Origin: an uncultured Oscillospiraceae bacterium
GTDB taxonomy: Bacteria > Bacillota > Clostridia > Oscillospirales > Oscillospiraceae
Assembly (NCBI GenBank): GCA_910588365.1
Contig: CAJUQS010000003.1
Location: 1 to 11,572 of the forward strand
Direction: 5' to 3'
DNA: 11,572 nucleotides
The notes beneath the pieces were generated by a model. It had not been told where the DNA came from. It saw only the letters and a program-made list of their open reading frames with translations, and did not search any database. Both the position numbers and the translations under genes were made by a program. Positions 6,900-11,572 of this stretch are shown here, in pieces. Positions within the stretch are counted from its first letter, which is position 1. The number at the start of each line of letters is the position of its first letter.

Positions 6900-7105
6900 A
6901 AAAAGCCGCCAGCCCCCAGGGGCTGGACCCCCTTAATTTTACGGGGTTTTTCGGACACACCTGCAAATGAAGAGCTGCGGTGCCCCGTGAAAGAAAGTTT
7001 CCTTCGGGGTTCTGATCTAGTGGTCTGGCTCTCATCCAACTCCGCCTGCCGGCCTCTTAAAGGGGTAGAGCCAGCAGCGGGGATCGCTCCGAATCGCTGC
7101 GCAGT

Positions 7106-7160
7106 AAGGCGGCGCTTGCGTCGCCGGGCCAGTCGTTCGGCGGAACGCCGAATGACGGCC
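7106..7160. repeat. Hairpin repeat, unit 3 (dispersed copy)
   Basis: It begins with the same 20-mer as unit 2. The hairpin 7132-7142 with 7146-7156 has an 11-bp stem with the conserved G-T pair and a GAA loop. The tail shared by units 1 and 2 is missing and is replaced by a GC-rich sequence. Confidence 0.8.
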
Positions 7161-7268
7161 CCGCGGGCGGCAGACGAAGGGTAGGCACCGCCGGTAGAAT
7201 TAACCCCGGTCCGTCGGAGCGCAAATAAAACCCCAAATGGAGTCTCGCCCGGAGGGCGATGCCGGGGG

Positions 7269-7288
7269 GCCGGGGGAGCTCCCCCGGC
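7269..7288 (+). terminator. 20-nt perfect palindrome followed by T5
   Basis: GCCGGGGGAGCTCCCCCGGC is a perfect palindrome, followed on the plus strand by GCCTTTTTG, so its form is that of an intrinsic terminator for plus-strand transcription. No plus-strand gene precedes it, so it may instead be part of the repeat element or stop antisense transcripts into walR. On the minus strand it lacks a T-run. Confidence 0.4.
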
Positions 7289-7296
7289 GCCTTTTT

Positions 7297-7326
7297 GCCT
7301 ACTTTTTGTGCATACAAAAAGCAGGC
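7297..7326. repeat. CTTTTTGTGC palindrome, copy 2 (inverted relative to copy 1)
   Basis: The arms GCCTACTTTTTG and CAAAAAGCAGGC pair with one A-C mismatch around a short loop. With the flank GGCGCCTTTTTG at 7286-7297 it is the reverse complement of the 6871-6910 element at about three quarters of positions. Confidence 0.7.
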
Positions 7327-7333
7327 GCAGGGC

Positions 7334-7354
7334 GTGGGGCTGCGAAAGCCCCAC
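7334..7354 (-). terminator. Hairpin just after walR, possible weak terminator or attenuator
   Basis: In the walR message GTGGGGCT and AGCCCCAC form an 8-bp stem around a 5-nt loop, beginning 12 nt after the stop codon. A T5 run follows only about 12 nt after the stem, farther than in a strong intrinsic terminator. It may reduce readthrough from walR into walK. Confidence 0.45.
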
Positions 7355-7365
7355 ATAGCAGGAAG

Positions 7366-8064
7366 TTATCCCGCGAAGTAGTATCCAACCCCGCGCCGTG
7401 TGAGAATCAAGGCCGGACTGGCCGGGTCATCCTCAATTTTCTCCCGCAGGCGGCGGACGGTGACATCCACCGTGCGCACGTCGTCGCCCACATACTCATA
7501 GTTCCATACCTGCTCCATCAGGTCGATCCGGGAGTACACCTTCCCGGGATGGCTGGCCAGGAAGGTGAGAAGCTCATACTCCCGCTGGGTCAGGTCGATG
7601 GGCCTGTCGTGCTTGCAGACCTGGTAGTTCTCCGGATTGATGGTCAGTCCGCCGCCGGCGGTCATGGCGGTCTCCGGTCCCGCCTGCTGCATGGCCGTGC
7701 GGCGGATGTTGGCCTTGACCCGGGCCATCAGCTCCCGCATGGAGAAGGGCTTGGTGATGTAGTCGTCCGCGCCGATCTCAAGGCCCTGGACCTTGTCCGC
7801 CTCCTCCTCCCGGGCGGTGAGGATGATCACCGGGACGCTGCTACCCTTCTCCCGCAGAATGCGGCAGACATCAAAGCCGATCATCTTCGGCAGCATCACG
7901 TCCAGCAGGATGAGATCCGGGTTCTTCTCCAACGCCATGGACAGGCCGGCCTCGCCGTCATAGGCGGTGAGGGCCGCGTACCCCTCCTTCTCCAGGTTGA
8001 ACCGGAGAATGTCCACGATACTCTTTTCGTCCTCCACGATGAGGACGGTCTTTTTCTCGTCCAT
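7366..8064 (-). CDS. walR: WalR response regulator, OmpR/PhoB family (232 aa)
   Basis: The DNA-binding partner of WalK, controlling cell-wall hydrolase and related genes. The receiver domain (about 5-118) has the acidic pair E11/D12, the phospho-acceptor D55 in LILLDVMLP, the switch threonine T83 and K105 in TKPF. The C-terminal winged helix (about 135-230) has LTQREYELLTFLASHPGKVYSR and the recognition-helix region DVRTVDVTVRRLREKIEDD, ending RRGVGYYF, as in YycF/WalR proteins. GGGAGG lies about 7 nt before the ATG at 8064. It begins 38 nt after the Nudix gene on the same strand, so the two are almost surely co-transcribed. A hairpin and the repeat-rich spacer follow before walK. Confidence 0.95.
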   Translation of the reverse strand: MDEKKTVLIVEDEKSIVDILRFNLEKEGYAALTAYDGEAGLSMALEKNPDLILLDVMLPKMIGFDVCRILREKGSSVPVIILTAREEEADKVQGLEIGADDYITKPFSMRELMARVKANIRRTAMQQAGPETAMTAGGGLTINPENYQVCKHDRPIDLTQREYELLTFLASHPGKVYSRIDLMEQVWNYEYVGDDVRTVDVTVRRLREKIEDDPASPALILTRRGVGYYFAG

Positions 8065-8102
8065 ATCGTCCTCCCTCTGTCAGTTTTCGCGCGTCCGCAC
8101 CC

Positions 8103-8639
8103 CTACAGCTTCAGCAGCAGCTTCGCCTTCAGCACGGCGGCGATGGTCTTGGCGTCCCGGATCTCGCCGGAGAGCACCTGCTCCACCAGCGTGTCAAAGG
8201 GGACGCGCTCTACATTCAAAAATTCGTCCTCGTCCAGATCCGTGCTCCCGAAGCTCAGATCCCGGGCCAGATACATCCGGATAATCTCCCCGCAGTAGCC
8301 CGGGGAGGGGTACAGCTCCCCAAGGGAGGAGAACGCTCCGGGGACCGCGCCGGTCTCCTCCCGCAGCTCCCGGACGGCGGCCTCCCGGGGGTCCTCGCCG
8401 TACTCCAGCTTTCCGGCGGGCAGCTCCCGCAGGACCTCCTGGTAGGGGTAGCGGAATTGGCTCACCAGCAGGGCCCGGTTCTCTCCGTCCAGGGCCAGGA
8501 CGCACACGCCGCCGGGGTGGTCCACCACCTCCCGGAAGGCCTGGGCCCCGTTGGGCAGCTGGACCGTATCCCGCCGGATGTGCAGGATGCGGCCGTCAAA
8601 GATTTTCTCGCTGGACAAGGTTTTTTCCGTCAGTTCCAT
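8103..8639 (-). CDS. nudF: Nudix hydrolase, ADP-ribose pyrophosphatase type (178 aa)
   Basis: The Nudix box is complete at residues 76-98, from GKLEYGE to REETGA, with E91, E94 and E95 as metal ligands in the pattern G-x5-E-x7-REUxEExGU. A proline in the SPG segment (P113) lies 16 residues beyond the box glycine G97, the mark of ADP-ribose pyrophosphatases, which split ADP-ribose into AMP and ribose 5-phosphate in the cytoplasm. Length and the upstream RYPY and LPAGKLE motifs fit the same subfamily. The ATG at 8639 lies 3 nt after the stop of the upstream GDPD, with AAGGAG inside the end of that gene, so the two are translationally coupled. Why such an enzyme sits before walR is unclear; Nudix genes are common operon passengers. 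Confidence 0.93.
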   Translation of the reverse strand: MELTEKTLSSEKIFDGRILHIRRDTVQLPNGAQAFREVVDHPGGVCVLALDGENRALLVSQFRYPYQEVLRELPAGKLEYGEDPREAAVRELREETGAVPGAFSSLGELYPSPGYCGEIIRMYLARDLSFGSTDLDEDEFLNVERVPFDTLVEQVLSGEIRDAKTIAAVLKAKLLLKL

Positions 8640-8642
8640 AGC

Positions 8643-9752
8643 TCATTCTCCTTCTTTCTCAGATGGCTGATCGTCCGATGCCGGGCCGGTGCTGCCGGGA
8701 TCCCCCGCTTCGTCAGTTGTTTCCGCGCCGCCCTCCGTCTCGCCGGAGGCGTCCGGCGGGACGGCCAGATCGTCCGGCACCAGCTCGTCGGTATAAACCG
8801 CCCCGATGCCGCCCTCCAGCAGCGCGAGGGCCTCCTCTGGCTCGTTGACCGTGTGGGTGTAGACCTTCAGGCCGTACTCCGCGGCAATGGGGGCGAAGTC
8901 CTCCCGCCACCAGTAGTCCCACATGGTGAGTCCAAGGATCTGGTTTTGCCTGCAGAAAGCGGCCCGCTCCCGGAAATCCTCCTCCGTCCGGGAGAAGCCG
9001 TCGTAGTAGAGCGTGTAGATATAGTAGCTGAAGTGGTGCAGGCTGTCCACCACCTGGAACATGAGGGGGGAGTAGATCTGGATGATCATGCGGTCAAAGA
9101 GATAGCTGAGCCCCAGCTCCCTGGCATCCTGGAGCATGGCCTCAAACTGGAGCCTGACAATCTCCGCTTCGGTGAACTTGGTATCGGTGACAATGCAGAT
9201 GTCCGGATAGTCCCGCATGAGGTACAGCAGATCCTTGAAGGACATGGCGGTGTACTTGTTCAGGATGGGCTTGTCCAGAAATTCCTCCGCCGTGGGGATG
9301 CTGGTCTCGCTGACGTCCCGCTGCCAGCCGGCCCGCCAATCGTGGCGCAGCACCACCTTCTGATCGCTGGTCAGCCGCAGATCCACCTCGAACACCCGGA
9401 CGCCCCGCTCGTACCGGTCCCGGAAGCCCTCCAGGCAGTTGAGGGTGGTCTCCCCGTCCAGGGAGCCCATGCCGTGGGCGATGAGCCGGGCGCTGTCCAG
9501 AATTTCCGCCGCCGTCAGCTCCCCCGCCGGGGCCCTTTGCTCCTCCGGCAGGGCCGGGGCGGGCTCCAGCCATGCCGGAGCCGCGCTGTCCGCAGCGAGG
9601 GCTGTGCCGGCGGGAGCCGCCATATCATCAGACGCCGCAGGCTGAAAGCTGGCGCTGTCGAAAATGAGGATGCCCGCCAGGCAAGCAAACTCCAGCGCCG
9701 CCAGGGCAATCAGAGCATAGATCAATGTCGTGTGTTTCTCAAACCGCAGCAT
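8643..9752 (-). CDS. Membrane-anchored glycerophosphodiester phosphodiesterase-like protein (369 aa)
   Basis: A GDPD/PI-PLC-superfamily TIM-barrel protein with one N-terminal membrane helix (about 9-31), a linker rich in A, P and E (32-78), the catalytic domain (about 80-330) and an acidic low-complexity tail (331-369). Catalytic-type residues are H93 in IAHGMG, E122 and D124 in FEVDLRLTSD, H137 in LRHDW, and D190/K192 in VTDTKF; YTHTVN near 298-303 closes the barrel. Typical GDPDs have HRG where this has HGM, placing it in an uncharacterised subgroup, so substrate and even activity are open. It probably faces outside the cell, where glycerophosphodiesters or polyglycerolphosphate could be substrates. 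GGAGAGG lies 6 nt before the ATG. It is the first gene of the operon leading into nudF and walR. Confidence 0.9.
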   Translation of the reverse strand: MLRFEKHTTLIYALIALAALEFACLAGILIFDSASFQPAASDDMAAPAGTALAADSAAPAWLEPAPALPEEQRAPAGELTAAEILDSARLIAHGMGSLDGETTLNCLEGFRDRYERGVRVFEVDLRLTSDQKVVLRHDWRAGWQRDVSETSIPTAEEFLDKPILNKYTAMSFKDLLYLMRDYPDICIVTDTKFTEAEIVRLQFEAMLQDARELGLSYLFDRMIIQIYSPLMFQVVDSLHHFSYYIYTLYYDGFSRTEEDFRERAAFCRQNQILGLTMWDYWWREDFAPIAAEYGLKVYTHTVNEPEEALALLEGGIGAVYTDELVPDDLAVPPDASGETEGGAETTDEAGDPGSTGPASDDQPSEKEGE

Positions 9753-9781
9753 AAAGAACCTCTCCGAAATAGAATACGCTG

Positions 9782-9810
9782 TTTATAACAAGCTTCAGAA
9801 TTCGTGACAA
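9782..9810 (-). promoter_or_regulatory. Sigma-A-like promoter of the GDPD-nudF-walR unit
   Basis: On the minus strand TTGTCA (9810-9805) and TATAAA (9787-9782) are separated by exactly 17 nt, each with one mismatch to consensus. The start would be near 9775, about 23 nt before the GDPD start codon at 9752, leaving room only for the ribosome binding site. This is the best promoter in the window and the likely origin of walR transcription. Confidence 0.72.
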
Positions 9811-9953
9811 AAAAAGGAGGAGGGCAAAGCGTACAGGGCTAGGAGGAGGACGCAGGCGGGCTGACGCCCGCCAAGGACGACAACGCAGACATGCACACTT
9901 TGTACCTCCGAACTTCTGCCAGGAATTCTGATGATTGCTATAGTATACCATGC
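9811..9953. other. Intergenic region between the two GDPD genes
   Basis: On the minus strand, a hairpin at 9872-9855 (GGCGGGC/GCCCGCC around a 4-nt loop) follows the end of the upstream GDPD by about 80 nt. A T7 run (9817-9811) follows some 40 nt later, just before the promoter of the next gene. The hairpin and T-run are too far apart for one standard terminator. A TATACT sequence lies at 9947-9942 with no clear -35 box. A short open frame across this gap (9739-9951) lacks a ribosome binding site. Confidence 0.45.
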
Positions 9954-10982
9954 TCAGGAGAAAAATTCCACAGGAATTTCCGCACCGGATCCGGCCGCCT
10001 TTCCGAGGGACAGAGAGCGGCTCTTTTTCGCCAGGTCGGCCGGCGTCAGGTAGTCGGTGTACACCCCGTCCACGCCGCTGGACAGAAAGCGCTTTGCATC
10101 ATCCAGATTGTTTACGGTGTGGACGTAGACCCGCACGCCGTATTCTCTCGCAATAGCCGCATAAGCTGGATCCCACCAGCCCTCCGGCATGGTGAGTCCC
10201 TTGATGCCCTGCCGCCTGCAAAAGTCCGCCTTCTCCCGGAAGTCCTCCTCCGTCCTGCCGAAGCCCTCGTTATACAGGGTGTAGATATAGTGGGGGAAGG
10301 GGTAGAGCTTGTCCAGAGCGTGGAACATGTTGCTGTTGTAGATCTGGACCGCAATCCGGTCGAAGAGGTAGGTGAGCCCAAGCTCCCGCGCGTCTGCCAG
10401 CATAGCGTCAAACTGGATGGTGAAGACGTCCGAGTCGGTGAACTTGCTGTCCGTAATGACGCAGATGTCGGGATACTGTTCCATCAGGAGCAGCAGGTCT
10501 TGAAAGGAGAGGGGGGTGTACTTGCCCAGGATGGGCTCGGAACGAAATTTTTCCCGGGTGGGGATGGCAACCCAGCTGATCCCCTCCTGCCAGTCCGCGT
10601 TCCACCAGTCGTGGCGCAGCACCACCTGGCCGTCCCGGGTCAGCCGGAGGTCCGCCTCAAACACCCGGACGCCGGCCCAGTATTGCGCCAGAAAGCCCTC
10701 CAGGCAGTTGAGAGGGGTGGTGACCTGGCCGATGGCACCCATGCCGTGGGCGACAATCCGTGCGGAAGAGAGGATGTCTTCAGCGGTGAGCGCATCCTCC
10801 GGCGGCTCCTTCTCCGGGACCTCCGCCGCCTCGCTGCCATCCACATCCGGCTGAGACTCGGCGGAGGGCTGAGATTCGGCCGCCGGACCGTCCGGCTGGA
10901 GAGCCCGCGCGGGAGCCGTCATCCCCACCAGAATGGCCAGAACCAGGAGTCCGGTAAAAAGTCTGTATCGTGTTGTGTTCAT
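9954..10982 (-). CDS. Secreted glycerophosphodiester phosphodiesterase-like protein (342 aa)
   Basis: A paralogue of the downstream GDPD, with well over half of the domain residues identical. It has a cleavable signal peptide (about 1-27, ending PARA) instead of a membrane anchor, then a linker with a repeated AESQP pentamer, then the TIM-barrel domain (about 66-318). The catalytic-type residues are kept: H79 in VAHGMG, E109 and D111 in FEADLRLTRDG, H124 in LRHDW, D178/K180 in ITDSKF, and VHTVNN at 287-292. As in its paralogue the usual HRG is HGM. It probably acts outside the membrane on glycerophosphodiesters, but the substrate is not known. The ATG at 10982 has only a moderate ribosome binding site (AAAAGGGG, about 11 nt upstream). 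It is likely a separate transcript from the wal operon, because a good promoter follows it. Confidence 0.9.
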   Translation of the reverse strand: MNTTRYRLFTGLLVLAILVGMTAPARALQPDGPAAESQPSAESQPDVDGSEAAEVPEKEPPEDALTAEDILSSARIVAHGMGAIGQVTTPLNCLEGFLAQYWAGVRVFEADLRLTRDGQVVLRHDWWNADWQEGISWVAIPTREKFRSEPILGKYTPLSFQDLLLLMEQYPDICVITDSKFTDSDVFTIQFDAMLADARELGLTYLFDRIAVQIYNSNMFHALDKLYPFPHYIYTLYNEGFGRTEEDFREKADFCRRQGIKGLTMPEGWWDPAYAAIAREYGVRVYVHTVNNLDDAKRFLSSGVDGVYTDYLTPADLAKKSRSLSLGKAAGSGAEIPVEFFS

Positions 10983-11481
10983 TTTCTGGGAGTCCCCTTT
11001 TCATGTTAGCTTGTACAGGATTATCGTACACCTGCCGGGTCCAAAAGTCCATCCTATTTTTCCAGAGGGCGTTTTGATGTTACGTAAACTTACAGCTTGA
11101 TATATGGATATAGTTTGAGAGTTTTATGAGATGAAATACGCTTTTCACGCATTTTACAGATGATTCTTGCCTCATCAATGGGGCGCTGCCACCCCCACTA
11201 CCACCGCGCTACCACCGCCATATCTGGTGTAACCCCTGCAATTCCAGCATTCATAATGATACTGATTGACATAAATTTGCTGACTGCTACCAGTTTCCAA
11301 AAACACGCTACCAGCCCATTCCTGCGATACCACTCAACCCCTTGCGCCGCAGTACTTCCGTCTCCTCTCCCTCCCCAGGTAAGTGCTTTGGTACAAGCCG
11401 TTTTCAGCTGTTTTTCGCAACTTTTTCGGCCTGTTTCCGCTCCCGGCTCTCCCCGGCAATTTTAAAGGAGGAAACACCCAC
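10983..11481. other. Divergent intergenic region of about 500 nt
   Basis: This lies between the divergent secreted GDPD and the truncated plus-strand gene. No gene is convincing. On the minus strand GATAAT (11025-11020) is a possible -10 box for the GDPD, without a good -35. On the plus strand TTGACA occurs at 11266-11271, but no good -10 box follows. The heptamer GCTACCA or a one-base variant recurs at 11197, 11208, 11286, 11307 and 11326, and the 10-mer CTACCACCGC is repeated at 11198 and 11209. The last 80 nt before the gene are rich in T and C (11398-11460), suggesting a long untranslated leader. Confidence 0.5.
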
Positions 11482-11572
11482 ATGAGAAATCTCAAGAAGA
11501 TTCTCGCACTGGTGCTGGCACTCGTCATGAGCCTTTCCCTCATGGCCGTCGCCAGCGCCGACGATGAGCTCA
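11482..11572 (+). CDS. Secreted protein, 5' end only (signal peptide), cut by the window edge
   Basis: Only 30 codons are present. They encode a textbook Gram-positive signal peptide: a basic start (MRNLKK), a hydrophobic core from about residue 7 to 22 and a cleavage site after ASA (about residues 24-26), followed by DDEL. AAAGGAGG lies 10 nt before the ATG at 11482. Signal peptides of the form MRNLKK-hydrophobic-ASA are common on S-layer-homology-domain and other surface proteins in clostridia, but the mature protein is outside the window, so its function cannot be given. Confidence 0.75.
   Translation, partial: MRNLKKILALVLALVMSLSLMAVASADDEL

Larger units (their letters stand above)
6658..7365. 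other. 708-nt repeat-rich spacer between walR and walK
   Basis: This region has no believable gene: the open frames in it are rich in R, P, G and A, lack ribosome binding sites and overlap each other. It is packed with dyads and repeats, listed separately: a hairpin at the walK ribosome binding site, two tandem and one dispersed copy of a hairpin repeat, two CTTTTTGTGC palindromes, a 20-nt perfect palindrome and a hairpin right after walR. Other dyads are 6909-6916 with 6919-6926 and 7025-7032 with 7067-7074 (CTGGCTCT/AGAGCCAG). Operon genes are normally close together, so this looks like accreted repeat elements. A weak possible minus-strand -10 box (TAAAAT) lies near 6935-6941, without a good -35. 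Confidence 0.75.

Noticed and set aside
6716..7326. CRISPR array in the repeat-rich spacer
   Set aside because: The repeat units are unequal in length, differ in sequence, are not evenly spaced, and no cas gene is nearby.
6680..7354. 224-codon minus-strand open frame in the walR-walK spacer
   Set aside because: The product is rich in R, P and G, spans repeats and hairpins, has no ribosome binding site and competes with other frames. Similar peptides with FVRTKS-type strings come from the repeat itself.
8457..9788. Long plus-strand open frame (443 codons) opposite nudF and the GDPD gene
   Set aside because: It is the mirror of a well-supported GDPD reading frame. A similar frame (9891-11009) appears opposite the second GDPD only because the two paralogues share sequence.
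9739..9951. 70-codon minus-strand frame between the two GDPD genes
   Set aside because: It has no ribosome binding site, crosses a hairpin and the promoter of the downstream gene, and ends inside the GDPD start region.
11266..11294. Promoter using TTGACA at 11266 for the truncated secreted protein
   Set aside because: The -35 box is perfect, but no acceptable -10 box lies 16-18 nt downstream.

Overview
The window reads as a chromosomal segment from a GC-rich, low-phylum-GC-atypical Firmicute, most likely an Oscillospiraceae-type gut clostridium (Flavonifractor/Pseudoflavonifractor-like). The reasons are a Gram-positive WalRK/YycHI set at high GC, strong AGGAGG-type ribosome binding sites, a DUF1540 protein, a signal peptide of the kind seen on clostridial secreted/S-layer-homology proteins, and GC-rich intergenic repeats. 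The genus is inference from memory; no search was run.

Layout. (1) 1-113: no gene; a branched inverted repeat. (2) 114-965: an AT-rich patch with one class I SAM-dependent methyltransferase on the minus strand and its own sigma-A-like promoter, probably acquired. (3) 1067-2046, plus strand: a cysteine-rich DUF1540 protein, then two half-size TauE/SafE (TSUP) membrane proteins that overlap by 7 nt and together equal one normal transporter. (4) 2132-9752, minus strand: the main operon, transcribed right to left: membrane-anchored glycerophosphodiester phosphodiesterase (GDPD) - Nudix ADP-ribose pyrophosphatase - walR - 708-nt repeat-filled spacer - walK - yycH - yycI - small four-helix membrane protein of lower GC. 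A good promoter (TTGTCA, 17 nt, TATAAA) lies just before the first gene. (5) 9954-10982, minus: a secreted paralogue of the same GDPD, upstream of that promoter. (6) 10983-11481: about 500 nt without a gene, then the 5' end of a secreted protein on the plus strand, cut by the window edge.

How it fits together. WalK (membrane kinase) and WalR (DNA-binding regulator) form the essential cell-wall homeostasis system of low-GC Gram-positives; YycH and YycI are single-span membrane proteins that modulate WalK. Placing an envelope GDPD and a Nudix hydrolase ahead of walR in one transcription unit, with a second secreted GDPD next door, suggests a link between wall sensing and turnover of glycerophosphodiesters (lipid or teichoic-acid polyglycerolphosphate). 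That link is inference. The most unusual structural features are the repeat-packed interruption between walR and walK, whose hairpins show compensatory differences between copies, and the split TSUP transporter. I see no clear defence system, CRISPR array, transposase, tRNA or rRNA.
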